Below the pieces are notes generated by a model that was not told where the DNA came from, did no database searches, and saw only the letters and a list, made by a program, of their open reading frames with translations. The position numbers were made by a program, and so were the translations under genes. A stretch of DNA of 64,000 nt from Cognatiluteimonas lumbrici (GTDB lineage: Bacteria > Pseudomonadota > Gammaproteobacteria > Xanthomonadales > Xanthomonadaceae): assembly GCF_006476065.1 (NCBI RefSeq), contig NZ_ML636798.1, positions 664,906 to 728,905 on the forward strand, written 5' to 3'. This document shows, one piece after another, positions 28,992-40,390 of the stretch; position 1 is the stretch's first letter, and each line of letters begins with the position of its first letter.

Positions 28992-29273
28992 ATGAACCGC
29001 AAGCTCCAGCACACCGTCCAGGCGCTCACAGCGACCGTCGCCGTGTTCGGTCTCCTCCTCGTCGCCGGGAACCCGGCCATTCCCGAACCGGCGCCGCCGG
29101 GTCTGCACGTGGCCGCCAACGCGGACCAGGTGCCGGCGCTCGACTCCGACCGCGACAGTGCCCGGACGGAAGCCAAGGCCGCCGACCATGTGCGCCGCAA
29201 CCACCGGGCCGCGCTGGCGATGCCCTACTTCTCGTTCGCGCAGGGCGGCCTGCGCCGCGTCACCGGGAGCTGA
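28992..29273 (+). CDS. Small exported or membrane-anchored protein, first gene of the YtrA operon
   Basis: A 93-residue protein I do not recognise. A hydrophobic segment at about residues 9-27 (VQALTATVAVFGLLLVAGN) follows a basic N-terminus, so it is a signal anchor or signal peptide. The remainder is hydrophilic and charged (ALDSDRDSARTEAKAADHVRRNHR). The C-terminus ends in AMPYFSFAQGGLRRVTGS. It is the first gene after the operator-containing promoter and ends three bases before the GntR gene. Position suggests a role in the same envelope-stress response. Confidence 0.75.
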   Translation: MNRKLQHTVQALTATVAVFGLLLVAGNPAIPEPAPPGLHVAANADQVPALDSDRDSARTEAKAADHVRRNHRAALAMPYFSFAQGGLRRVTGS

Positions 29274-29276
29274 GCC

Positions 29277-29641
29277 ATGGCCCAGGTCCAGTGGAACGAC
29301 AGCGCACCGATCTACCGCCAGCTCAAGGAGCGGGTGATCGCGATGATGCTCGACGGGGTGCTCAAGCCCGGCGACGCCCTGCCCTCGGTGCGGCAGGTGG
29401 CGGCCGAATACCAGCTCAATCCGATCACCGTCTCGCGCGCCTACCAGGAACTGGCGGACGAGGCCCTCGTGGAGAAACGCAGGGGACTTGGCATGTACGT
29501 GACCGAAGAAGCATCGAAGAAGCTCCTCTCCAGCGAGCGCGACCGGTTCCTCACCGAGGAATGGCCGCTCGTGCTCGAGCGCATCCAGCGCCTCGGCCTG
29601 GACATGCAGGCCCTGCTCGCGCCGCTCAAGGGAGGCAGCCG

Positions 29642-29645
<4 letters not shown>
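29277..29645 (+). CDS. GntR-family transcriptional regulator, YtrA subfamily
   Basis: A 122-residue winged-helix repressor. The N-terminal GntR domain is complete: IYRQLKERVIAMMLDGVLKPGDALPSV and VAAEYQLNPITVSRAYQEL. The short C-terminal tail of about 45 residues and lack of an effector domain place it in the YtrA subfamily, which typically controls ABC transporters. It overlaps the ATPase gene by four bases (ATGA). The dyad upstream of the operon is the likely target. Confidence 0.93.
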
Positions 29646-30516
<871 letters not shown>

Positions 30517-30520
<4 letters not shown>

Positions 30521-31509
30521 ACGTCACCGCGCATTCCACCAACAAGTTCCCGCTGCTCCTGCGCCGCGAGTACTGGGAGCACCGGGGCGGCTTCCTGCTC
30601 GCCCCGCTGATCGCCGGCGGCGTGTTCCTGCTGCTGTCGCTGATGGGCTTCGGCGTCGGCGAGATGGCCATGCGCCGCGCCGGCAACGGCATGCAGGTCG
30701 ATGGCGTCCAGTTCAACGGCATCGACTTCTCGCAGATCTCCGCGGACATGGATGCCGGCGACCTGGAGAAGCTCGGCAACGGCATCGACGCCGGGCTGAT
30801 GATGGCCGCGAGCTGGCCGTTCATCGTGCTCGCGTTCGTGGTCTTCTTCTACTGCCTCGGCGCGCTCTACGACGAACGCAAGGACCGCAGCGTGCTGTTC
30901 TGGAAGTCGCTGCCGCTGTCCGACGCGCAGACCGTGCTGTCGAAGGTCGCGACCGCGACCGTGGTCGCGCCGCTGATGGCGATCGGCGCCGCGCTCCTGA
31001 CCATGCTCGGCTTCCTGCTGGTGATCAGCCTGTTCGTGCTGGTCCACGGCGGCAACCCGTTCACCATGGTGCTCGGCCCGGCCAGCCCGCTATCCATCGC
31101 CGGACAGACCCTGGCGGTGCTCCCGGTGTACGCGCTGTGGGCGCTGCCCACCGTCGGCTGGCTGCTGCTGTGCTCGGCCTGGGCCAAGGGCAAGCCGTTC
31201 CTGTGGGCGATCATGATCCCGCTGTTCGCCGGCATCTTCGTCAGCTGGTTCGACCTGATGCAGCTGTTCGACCTGCCCACGGGCTGGTTCTGGAGCAACG
31301 TGGTCGGCCGCTCGCTGCTGAGCGCGGTGCCCGGCGCCTGGTTCACCGTCGCCGACGGCCTGCAGGACGTGGATTCGCTGGCCGGTGCCGCGCTGCTGAA
31401 GGCCAGCTACGGGACGCTGCTCACCCCGCAGCTGTGGATCGGCGCGGTCGCCGGCGCCGCCATGATCTTCGGCGCCATCCGCCTGCGCAGGTGGCGGGAC
31501 GAGGGCTGA
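30517..31509 (+). CDS. ABC transporter permease
   Basis: A 330-residue membrane protein with about six membrane helices: residues 28-48 (LLAPLIAGGVFLLLSLMGFG), 92-115 (ASWPFIVLAFVVFFYCLG), 145-178, 190-220, 225-250 and 305-325. Between the first and second lies a periplasmic loop of some 45 residues. The RREYWEHRGG start and YDERKDRSVLFWKSLPLSD segment are typical of ABC-2-type permeases of the YtrC/YtrD kind. It would pair with the upstream ATPase. The substrate is unknown; related systems respond to cell-wall-active compounds. Confidence 0.9.
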
Positions 31510-31552
31510 GCACCTCCCCGCCCGTCCCCCGACCAACACACAGGACACCACC

Positions 31553-32206
31553 ATGACTTTGCTCCGCACCGCCGTCCTCGGCGCCTGCCTGGCCCTGCCG
31601 GCGATCGCCGCCCCCGCCGCGCAGGCCGCGCCCTCCGACATCGGCAACGAAATCCGCCAGGAACTGGCCGAGGCGCGCAAGGAAGTGCGCGCCGAGATGG
31701 CCAAGGCCCGCCATGAACTGCAGACCGGGAACCTGCGCGTGGACAACAGCCTGAGCTTCGGCCGCCACGACGCGGCGACCAGGGACCTCCCCAAGGCCGA
31801 AATCACCCCCGAGGGCGATTTCCTGGTCGAGGGCGAGGCGCAGGAGGTCGACGCCCGCCAGCGCCGCCAGCTGCTGGCCTACCGCGGCCGCGTCATCGGC
31901 ATTGCGCTGGCCGGCATCGAGATCGGCGAGAAGAGCGCCGAAGCCGCCCTCGACGCGGTCCAGGGCTCGTGGATCAGCCTCGCCTTCCGCGCCATGACCG
32001 GCACCCTGGACCGCAAGGTCGAGCGGATGGTCGCCGAACACGTGCAGCCGGCGGTGCTGGCCATCTGCCGGCAGCTGCCGGAGGTGATGGACGCGCAGCA
32101 GGAACTCGCCGCCAGCCTGCCGCAGTTCCGCCCCTACGCGACCCTCGACCAGCGCGACATCGAGGAATGCGAGCAGGATGTCCGCACCGAATTCGCCGCA
32201 CGCTGA
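31553..32206 (+). CDS. Exported DUF2884/YggN-like protein
   Basis: A 217-residue protein with a signal peptide (cleaved near AAQAAPS). A highly charged helix follows (NEIRQELAEARKEVRAEMAKARHEL). Then come the conserved DLPKAEITPEGDFLVEGEAQEVDARQ stretch and a helical C-terminal part with cysteines in AICRQLPEV and EECEQDV. The layout matches DUF2884, a periplasmic family of unknown function; this family call is from memory. The next gene is a paralogue. It is the fifth gene of the YtrA operon, 43 bases after the permease. Confidence 0.72.
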   Translation: MTLLRTAVLGACLALPAIAAPAAQAAPSDIGNEIRQELAEARKEVRAEMAKARHELQTGNLRVDNSLSFGRHDAATRDLPKAEITPEGDFLVEGEAQEVDARQRRQLLAYRGRVIGIALAGIEIGEKSAEAALDAVQGSWISLAFRAMTGTLDRKVERMVAEHVQPAVLAICRQLPEVMDAQQELAASLPQFRPYATLDQRDIEECEQDVRTEFAAR

Positions 32207-32218
32207 CCCGGAGGAGCC

Positions 32219-32893
32219 ATGAACCTGCTACGCACAACCATCCTCGCGCTGGCGATCGCCGGCCTGCCGATGCTCGCGGGCTGCAACCGCCCCGCGGCCG
32301 ACGCCGGTGCCGATGCCGACAGCCGCGAGCGCGGCTTCATCGCCAGGACCATCGACCGCAGCCTCGAGGAGGCGCGCAAGGAACTGCGCGAGGGCAACCT
32401 CTCGCTCGGCGCCGAGGGTCCCCAGGTCAGCGTCAACGGCAAGCGCTACGGACCCGGCGCCGACGACCGCGGGCTGCCCAAGGCCGAGATCACCCCGCAG
32501 GGCGACCTGCTGATCGAGGGCAAGGCGGTGGCGATCGACGACGACCAGCGCGCGCTGCTGCTGCAGTACCGCGAACAGGTGATCGCGGTGGCCGACGCCG
32601 GCATCGCCATCGGCGGCAAGGGCGTGGGCCTGGCCGAGGTCGCGCTCACCCACGCGGTCGGCTCGATCCTGTCGGGCAACACCGAGGACCTGGAGAAGCG
32701 GGTCGAGGCCGAGGCCGACAAGCTGAAGGCCGAGGCGCTGGTGCTGTGCCGGCGGCTGCCGCCGATGCTGGCGACCCAGCAGCAGCTCGCCGCGTCGCTG
32801 CCCGAGTTCGCGCCCTACGCGACCATGACCCAGGATGATGTCGACGACTGCCTCGAGGAACTCGAGGAGGCCGAGGCGGAAGCAGCCGCCTAG
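32219..32893 (+). CDS. DUF2884-like lipoprotein, paralogue of the preceding gene
   Basis: 224 residues. The lipoprotein signal ends at PMLAG-C21. It shares the preceding gene's pattern: SLEEARKELREGNLSLG, then LPKAEITPQGDLLIEGKAVAIDDDQR, IAIGGKGVGLAEVAL, VLCRRLPPM, AASLPEFAPYATMTQDDV. The C-terminus is very acidic (DDCLEELEEAEAEAAA). The pair is one secreted and one lipid-anchored version of the same fold, 12 bases apart. It is the last gene of the operon and converges on fumC with a seven-base gap. Confidence 0.75.
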   Translation: MNLLRTTILALAIAGLPMLAGCNRPAADAGADADSRERGFIARTIDRSLEEARKELREGNLSLGAEGPQVSVNGKRYGPGADDRGLPKAEITPQGDLLIEGKAVAIDDDQRALLLQYREQVIAVADAGIAIGGKGVGLAEVALTHAVGSILSGNTEDLEKRVEAEADKLKAEALVLCRRLPPMLATQQQLAASLPEFAPYATMTQDDVDDCLEELEEAEAEAAA

Positions 32894-32900
32894 CCCGGGC

Positions 32901-34304
32901 TCAGCCCTGGATCCCGCCACGCGTCAGCGCCCCGGGGTCCAGCAGGCGCCGCAACTCCGCCGCCGGCAGGCCGCTGTCCTCGACCGCGACGTCGAATACC
33001 GGCCTGCCCTCGCGATACGCACGCTTGGCGATCGCCGCCGCCTTCTCGTAACCGATGATCGGATTGAGCGCGGTCACCAGGATCGGGTTGCGATCGAGCG
33101 CCGCCGATACGTTGTCGCGGCGCACCTTCAGGCCCGCGATCACCGTGTCCGCCAGCAGGCGCATGGTGTTCGACAGGAGGCCGATCGAGTCCAGCAGGTT
33201 GCCCGCGATCAGCGGCAGCATCACGTTGAGCTGGAAGTTGCCGCTCGCGCCCGCGACCGTCACCGCCGCGTGGTGCCCCATCACCTGCGCGCAGACCATG
33301 CACGCCGCTTCCGGGACCACCGGATTGACCTTGCCCGGCATGATCGACGAGCCCGGCTGCAGCGCCGGCAGCTCGACTTCGCCCAGGCCGGCGAGCGGCC
33401 CGGAATTCATCCAGCGCAGGTCGTTGGCGATCTTCATCAGCGCCACCGCCAGCACGTTGAGCTGGCCGGACAGTTCCACCGCGTCGTCCTGCGAGGCCAG
33501 GCCTTCGAACTTGTCCGCGGCAGGCTCGAACTTCGTGCCCCCCAGTTTCGACAGCGCCTGCGCCATCGCCCTGCCGAAACGCGGGTGGGCGTTGATGCCG
33601 GTGCCGATCGCGGTGCCGCCGATGGGCAGCCGCCGCAACCGCTTCAGCGCATCGGCGATGCGCCCCTCGGCCGACCCGAGCTGCGAGGCCCAGGCGCCGA
33701 ACTCCTGGGCGAAGGTCAGCGGCATCGCGTCCATCAGGTGGGTCCGCCCGGTCTTGGTGACCTTGCCCAGGCCCCGCGCGCGCCGCTCGATGGTCCTGCG
33801 CAGGTGCCTGAGCGCGGGCTGCAGGTCCTCGACCACGGCCAGCTGCGCCGAGACGCGCAGCGCGGTCGGGATCACGTCGTTGGAACTCTGGCCCAGGTTG
33901 ACGTCGTCGTTGGGGTGGATCCTGGCGCGGCCGCCGCGCGTGGCCAGGGTGGCGATCACCTCGTTGGCGTTCATGTTGCTCGAGGTGCCGGAGCCGGTCT
34001 GGTAGAGGTCGATCGGGAAGTGCGCGTCGTGCTCCCCGGCCGCGACCTGCAGCGCAGCGCGGCGGATCGCCGTCGCGCGCGTCTTCGGCAGCAGGCCGAG
34101 CCCGGCGTTGACCTCGGCGGCCGCGGCCTTGACCAGCCCGAGCGCGCGGATGAAGCCGCGCGGCATCGGCCGTCCCGAGATCGGGAAGTTCTCGACCGCG
34201 CGCTGGGTCTGCGCCCCCCACAGCGCATCGGCGGGCACCCTCAGCTCGCCCATGCTGTCGTGTTCGATGCGGAATCCACCGCTCGATCCGTTTTTCCTGG
34301 CCAT
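32901..34304 (-). CDS. fumC: Fumarate hydratase class II
   Basis: A 467-residue iron-independent fumarase of the aspartase/fumarase superfamily. The signature loop with catalytic serine, GSSIMPGKVNP, lies at about residue 316. TGSGTSSNMNANEV, HPNDDVNLGQSSNDV and KTGRTHLMDAMPLTF are also present. The start MARKNGSSGGFRIEHDSMG is preferred; a longer in-frame start adds 14 non-conserved residues. Having this and the iron-sulfur fumarase gives the cell an enzyme that works under oxidative stress or iron shortage. Confidence 0.96.
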   Translation of the reverse strand: MARKNGSSGGFRIEHDSMGELRVPADALWGAQTQRAVENFPISGRPMPRGFIRALGLVKAAAAEVNAGLGLLPKTRATAIRRAALQVAAGEHDAHFPIDLYQTGSGTSSNMNANEVIATLATRGGRARIHPNDDVNLGQSSNDVIPTALRVSAQLAVVEDLQPALRHLRRTIERRARGLGKVTKTGRTHLMDAMPLTFAQEFGAWASQLGSAEGRIADALKRLRRLPIGGTAIGTGINAHPRFGRAMAQALSKLGGTKFEPAADKFEGLASQDDAVELSGQLNVLAVALMKIANDLRWMNSGPLAGLGEVELPALQPGSSIMPGKVNPVVPEAACMVCAQVMGHHAAVTVAGASGNFQLNVMLPLIAGNLLDSIGLLSNTMRLLADTVIAGLKVRRDNVSAALDRNPILVTALNPIIGYEKAAAIAKRAYREGRPVFDVAVEDSGLPAAELRRLLDPGALTRGGIQG

Positions 34305-34359
34305 GTGCACGCTCCTCCCGCCCGAGCATACCCCCGTGGGAGGCATGCGCCGGTCGGGA

Positions 34360-35742
<1,383 letters not shown>

Positions 35743-35750
35743 GCACGGCC

Positions 35751-36965
35751 GTGGCCAGGCAGCGGCGCAAGGTCCCGGCAAAGGTCCCGTCGATCGAGGT
35801 GGACGGCAGCGAGCTGCCGCCGCTGGGCATGCCGCCCGCGGATTTCCTGCGCGACTACTGGCAGAAGCGGCCGCTGCTGGTGCGCAACGCCTTCCCGGGC
35901 TTCGAATCGCCGCTGTCGCCGGAGGACCTCGCCGGGCTGGCCTGCGAGGAGCTGGCGCTGTCGCGGATCGTGATGCACGACCGCGAACGCGACCGCTGGC
36001 AGCTGCGCACCGGCCCGTTCCCCGAGGAACTGTTCCCGACCCTGCCCCACCACGACTGGACCCTGCTGGTGCAGGACGTGGACAAGTGGGATGCCGACGT
36101 TGCCGCGCTGCTGCCGCAATTCGGTTTCCTGCCGCGCTGGCGCATCGACGACGTCATGGTGTCGTTCGCGGCGCCGGGCGGCTCGGTCGGCGCGCACGTG
36201 GACCAGTACGACGTGTTCCTGCTGCAGGCCCAGGGCCACCGGCGCTGGCAGATCGATGCCGGAGACAATCCGCCGCTCGCGTTCCGCGACGACGTCGAAC
36301 TGAAGCTGCTACGCGAGTTCCGCCCGACCCACGACTGGGTGCTCGGGCCCGGCGACATGCTCTACCTGCCGCCCGGCGTCCCCCACCACGGGGTGGCCGA
36401 GGACGCCTGCCTGACCTTCTCGGTCGGCATGCGCGCGCCGTCCGCCGCCGAGTTGCTGGGCGACTACGTGGACACCCTCGCCGCCGAGGCCGACGAGGCG
36501 CTGCGCTACCGCGACCCGGACCTGGCACCCGCGGCCGACCCCCACGAGATCGACGACGCCGCGATGGCGCGCGTGCTCGAGGCCCTGAACCTGTTGCGCA
36601 TGGACGGCCGCGACCGGCTCTCCGACTGGTTCGGCGGCTTCATCACCCGCTATCGCAGCCCGGGCGAGGTGGCCCCGGGCCCGGTACCGCCGCGGATCGA
36701 GCTCGAGTACCAGCTCGAGCACGCCGGCATCGCGCTGCATCGCCATCCGCTGAGCCGCATGGCCTGGCGGCGCATGCGCAAGGGTGCGCGCCTGTTCGCC
36801 AACGGCGAGGGCTTCGCCCTGCCGGTCGCCGACGCGCGCCGCATCGCGGGCGCGGCCACCGTGGACGGCGCCCTCTACGCCGCGCTGTCCCCCGCCGGGC
36901 GCGATGCGGTGTTCGCGCTGCTCGAGGCCGGCCATTACCGCTTCCCGGCGGACGAGGAAGAATGA
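35751..36965 (+). CDS. Cupin-fold 2-oxoglutarate oxygenase, RoxA/YcfD-type ribosomal oxygenase
   Basis: A 404-residue JmjC/cupin protein. The iron site is H149-V-D151 in GAHVDQYDVFLLQ and a second histidine in PHHGVAED (about 212-213). The N-terminal block FLRDYWQKRPLLVRNAFPGF and the later FSVGMRAPSAAELL match the YcfD family, whose E. coli member hydroxylates an arginine of ribosomal protein L16. The GTG start follows purB by eight bases; an ATG 26 codons later (35829) is possible. The C-terminal winged-helix part is complete. It overlaps the acetyltransferase gene as ATGA. Confidence 0.88.
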   Translation: MARQRRKVPAKVPSIEVDGSELPPLGMPPADFLRDYWQKRPLLVRNAFPGFESPLSPEDLAGLACEELALSRIVMHDRERDRWQLRTGPFPEELFPTLPHHDWTLLVQDVDKWDADVAALLPQFGFLPRWRIDDVMVSFAAPGGSVGAHVDQYDVFLLQAQGHRRWQIDAGDNPPLAFRDDVELKLLREFRPTHDWVLGPGDMLYLPPGVPHHGVAEDACLTFSVGMRAPSAAELLGDYVDTLAAEADEALRYRDPDLAPAADPHEIDDAAMARVLEALNLLRMDGRDRLSDWFGGFITRYRSPGEVAPGPVPPRIELEYQLEHAGIALHRHPLSRMAWRRMRKGARLFANGEGFALPVADARRIAGAATVDGALYAALSPAGRDAVFALLEAGHYRFPADEEE

Positions 36966-37459
36966 GCGGCTACGCGGGCGCGTCCTTCCGCGTGGACACC
37001 GTCGGCTACGACGCGGCGCGCGACGCGCTGCACGCAGTGCGCGATGCCGTGTTCGTGCGCGAACAGGGCGTGCCGGTGGCGCTGGAGCACGATGCGCTCG
37101 ACCCCGCCTGCGTGCACGTGCTGGCGCGCACGCAGGCCGGCGACGCGATCGGCACCGGGCGGCTGGTCCCGCCCGGCGAAGGGCTTCCGGCGCGGATCGG
37201 GCGCATGGCGGTGCTGCCGGCGTGGCGCGGCCATGGCGTCGGCGCGGCGCTGCTGCAGGCCCTGCTGGCGGAGGCACGCGGCCGCGGCTGGGAGCGGCCG
37301 ATGCTGCATGCGCAGGCGCCCGTGATCGGGTTCTATCGACGCCTCGGCTTCGTCGAGGACGGGCCGCGCTTCATGGAGGCCGGGATCGAACACCAGGGCA
37401 TGCGGCTGGGGCCCGCGGAAGACCGCACCGCACGGTCCGGGACGGTTCATGCCCCCTGA
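36962..37459 (+). CDS. GNAT family N-acetyltransferase
   Basis: A 165-residue acetyltransferase. The acetyl-CoA loop is in RMAVLPAWRGHGVGAALLQALLAEA (Q/RxxGxG/A pattern), followed by HAQAPVIGFYRRLGFVEDG. The substrate is not evident; the ElaA-like N-terminus (LHAVRDAVFVREQGVPVALEHD) suggests a small-molecule or peptide amine. It overlaps the oxygenase stop by four bases and closes the purB-led transcript; a TATAAT for sucA lies 21 bases after its stop. Confidence 0.9.
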   Translation: MSGYAGASFRVDTVGYDAARDALHAVRDAVFVREQGVPVALEHDALDPACVHVLARTQAGDAIGTGRLVPPGEGLPARIGRMAVLPAWRGHGVGAALLQALLAEARGRGWERPMLHAQAPVIGFYRRLGFVEDGPRFMEAGIEHQGMRLGPAEDRTARSGTVHAP

Positions 37460-37486
37460 CCGACCGGCGCGCCCTCCGGCTATAAT
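37456..37486 (+). promoter_or_regulatory. Probable promoter of the sucA-sucB-lpd operon
   Basis: A perfect TATAAT (37481-37486) lies in the gap after the acetyltransferase gene. CTGACC (37456-37461) is a possible -35 with a long 19-base spacer. Transcription would begin near 37493, giving about 48 bases of leader before the sucA GTG. Confidence 0.6.
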
Positions 37487-37540
37487 TGCAGGTTGCAACG
37501 CCCGTTCCGTCCCCCACTCTTCGAGCTTGCCGATCCCATA

Positions 37541-40366
37541 GTGGACAGTCCCCTGAAGCAGTTTGCGCAGTCCTCGCAGCTCGGCGCCAACGCCGCGTAC
37601 ATCGAGGACCTGTACGAGCAGTATCTGGTCGCCCCCGACAGCGTCGGGCCCAAGTGGAAGGCCTGGTTCGACGGCTTCAAGGGCCGCGAAGCGGGCGACG
37701 TCCCCCACTCCGCCATCGCCGAGGCCGTGGCCCGCGCCGGGCGCGAGGCCGCCCGCGGGGTCGCCCCGGTCGCCACCGGCACCGGCGACGACCGCGACCG
37801 CGCGGTCGGCAAGCTGATCACCGCCTACCGCTCGCGCGGGCACCTCGGGGCCGACCTGGACCCGCTGGGCATGGCCGCGAAGCCGGATGCCCCGGACCTG
37901 ACCCTGGCCTTCCACCGTCTCTCCGAGGCCGACCTGAAGGGCGAGTTCTTCACCGGCGGCGTCGCCGGCCGCGAGCGCATGCAGCTCGACGCGCTGCTGT
38001 CGCTGCTCAAAGCGACCTACACCGGCAGCATCGGCGCCGAGTTCATGCACATCACCGACGCCGAGCAGCGCCGGTGGATGTACGAGCGGCTCGAAGCCGC
38101 CGGCGGCGACTACGGCCGCTCGAAGGAAGACAAGCTGCGGATCCTGGAGCGGCTTACCGCCGCCGAGGGCCTGGAGCGCTACCTGCACACCAAGTACGTC
38201 GGCCAGAAGCGCTTCTCGCTGGAGGGCGGCGACAGCCTGATCCCGATGCTGGACGTCATGCTGCGCCGCGCCGGCACCGCCGGCGTCCGCGACGCGGTCA
38301 TCGGCATGGCCCACCGCGGCCGCCTCAACGTCCTGGTCAACACCCTGGGCAAGCCGCCGCGCAAGCTGTTCGACGAGTTCGAGGGCAAGTTCGACCAGCC
38401 CAGCGACCGCGCCCACACCGGCGACGTGAAGTACCACATGGGCTTCAGCGCCAACATCGGCACCCCCGGCGGCCCGATGCACCTGGCGCTGGCCTTCAAC
38501 CCCTCGCACCTGGAGATCGTCGACCCGGTGGTCGCCGGCAGCGTGCGCTCGCGCCAGCTCCGCCGCGGCGACAGCGAGCGCAAGCAGGTGATGCCGGTGC
38601 TGATCCACGGCGACGCCGCGTTCGCCGGCCAGGGCGTGGTGATGGAGCTGTTCCAGATGTCGCAGGCCCGCGGCTTCCGCGTCGGCGGCACCGTGCACAT
38701 CGTGGTCAACAACCAGATCGGCTTCACCACCAGCGACGCCGACGACGCCCGCTCCACCCTCTACTGCACCGACGTCGCCAAGATGGTGGGCGCGCCGGTG
38801 CTGCACGTGAACGGCGACGATCCCGAGGCGGTGGCGTTCTGCGCCGAGCTCGCGTTCGACTTCCGCCAGCGCTTCGCCAAGGACGTGGTCATCGACCTGG
38901 TCTGCTACCGCCGGCACGGCCACAACGAGGCCGACGAGCCGGCGGCGACCCAGCCGCTGATGTACCGCACGATCCGCGCGCACAAGACCACCCGCGAGCT
39001 GTACGCCGACCGCCTGGCGGCCGAGGGCGTGCTCGACGACGGCGGCGCCAGGGCGATGGTGGATGCGTACCGCGACAAGCTGGACGCGGGCGAGGTCACC
39101 ACCGAGGTGGTCGAGAAGGCGCCGGACGGCCCGACCGTCGACTGGTCCCGGTTCCTGGCCGGCAAGCTCGGCGACAAGGTGGACACCAGCGTCGCGCGCA
39201 AGCGCCTCGACGAGCTCGCCGCCCGGATCAACACCGTTCCCGACGGGATCAAGCTGCATTCGCGCGTCGCCAAGATCTACGACGACCGCAGGAAGATGGC
39301 CGCCGGCGAACAGCCGGGCGACTGGGGCTTCGCGGAGAACCTGGCCTACGCCACCCTCGTCGACGAGGGCTACCGCCTGCGCCTGGTCGGCCAGGACTCC
39401 GGCCGCGGCACCTTCTTCCACCGCCACGCGATCCTGCACGACCAGGACAGCCACGAGGAATACCTCCCGCTGCGCGCGCTGGCGAAGAACGAGGAGGACG
39501 TCACCATCATCGACTCGCTGCTCAGCGAGGAGGCGGTGATGGCGTTCGAGTACGGCTACGCCACCGCCGACCCGATGACCCTGGACATCTGGGAAGCGCA
39601 GTTCGGCGACTTCGCCAACGGAGCGCAGGTGGTGATCGACCAGTTCCTGTCCTCCGGCGAGGCCAAGTGGAACCGGCTGTGCGGGCTGGCGCTGTTCCTG
39701 CCGCACGGCTACGAGGGCCAGGGCCCCGAGCACAGCTCGGCCCGGCTCGAGCGCTTCCTGCAGCTGTGCGCGCTGGACAACATGATCGTGTGCGCCCCGA
39801 CCACCCCGGCGCAGGACTTCCACATGATCCGCCGGCAGATGCACATGGCCACCCGCAAGCCGCTGGTGGTGATGACGCCCAAGTCGCTGCTGCGCCACAA
39901 GCTGGCGGTGTCCACGCTCGACGAGCTGGCCACCGGCGCGTTCCAGGAGCTGATCCCGGACACCACCGCGACCGCGAAGAAGGTCCGGCGCGTGGTGGTG
40001 TGCGCGGGCAAGGTCTACTACGACCTGCTCGAGGAAGCCCGGAAGCGCAAGATCAAGGACGTCGCGCTGGTGCGCGTGGAGCAGCTGTACCCGTTCCCGC
40101 GCCCGCAGCTGGTCGCCGAGCTCAAGCGGCACGGCGCCAAGGAAGTGGTGTGGTGCCAGGAAGAGCCGCAGAACCAGGGCGCCTGGTACCAGATCCAGCA
40201 CCACCTGCGCGCCTGCCTGCAGCCGGGTCAGGTGCTCGACTACGCCGGTCGCGCCCGCTCGCCCTCGCCGGCGGTGGGACACTTCGCCGAACATGTCGCC
40301 GAACAGGAACAGCTGGTCGCCGACGCCCTCGTCAATCCCCTCGACGGCGACGTCGTCGAGGAATGA
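37541..40366 (+). CDS. sucA: 2-oxoglutarate dehydrogenase E1 component
   Basis: A 941-residue thiamine-diphosphate decarboxylase of the 2-oxoglutarate dehydrogenase complex. The start is GTG, giving MDSPLKQFAQSSQLGANAAYIEDLYEQ, the usual E1 N-terminus; an in-frame TTG 16 codons earlier falls at the predicted transcript start. The fold regions are clear: GDSLIPMLD and IGMAHRGRLNVLVN in the middle, the GDAAFAGQGVVME thiamine motif, the NNQIGFTTS loop, and CYRRHGHNEADEP. The C-terminal transketolase-like half includes GQDSGRGTFFHRHA. It is the first gene of sucA-sucB-lpd. Confidence 0.97.
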   Translation: MDSPLKQFAQSSQLGANAAYIEDLYEQYLVAPDSVGPKWKAWFDGFKGREAGDVPHSAIAEAVARAGREAARGVAPVATGTGDDRDRAVGKLITAYRSRGHLGADLDPLGMAAKPDAPDLTLAFHRLSEADLKGEFFTGGVAGRERMQLDALLSLLKATYTGSIGAEFMHITDAEQRRWMYERLEAAGGDYGRSKEDKLRILERLTAAEGLERYLHTKYVGQKRFSLEGGDSLIPMLDVMLRRAGTAGVRDAVIGMAHRGRLNVLVNTLGKPPRKLFDEFEGKFDQPSDRAHTGDVKYHMGFSANIGTPGGPMHLALAFNPSHLEIVDPVVAGSVRSRQLRRGDSERKQVMPVLIHGDAAFAGQGVVMELFQMSQARGFRVGGTVHIVVNNQIGFTTSDADDARSTLYCTDVAKMVGAPVLHVNGDDPEAVAFCAELAFDFRQRFAKDVVIDLVCYRRHGHNEADEPAATQPLMYRTIRAHKTTRELYADRLAAEGVLDDGGARAMVDAYRDKLDAGEVTTEVVEKAPDGPTVDWSRFLAGKLGDKVDTSVARKRLDELAARINTVPDGIKLHSRVAKIYDDRRKMAAGEQPGDWGFAENLAYATLVDEGYRLRLVGQDSGRGTFFHRHAILHDQDSHEEYLPLRALAKNEEDVTIIDSLLSEEAVMAFEYGYATADPMTLDIWEAQFGDFANGAQVVIDQFLSSGEAKWNRLCGLALFLPHGYEGQGPEHSSARLERFLQLCALDNMIVCAPTTPAQDFHMIRRQMHMATRKPLVVMTPKSLLRHKLAVSTLDELATGAFQELIPDTTATAKKVRRVVVCAGKVYYDLLEEARKRKIKDVALVRVEQLYPFPRPQLVAELKRHGAKEVVWCQEEPQNQGAWYQIQHHLRACLQPGQVLDYAGRARSPSPAVGHFAEHVAEQEQLVADALVNPLDGDVVEE

Positions 40367-40390
40367 TCACAACTGTGCAGGACGCCCGCC

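Noticed and set aside
36935-40294. A 1119-codon open frame on the minus strand across sucA
   Set aside because: Antisense shadow of sucA, with low-complexity Val/Leu/Gly/Arg/His composition and no motif.
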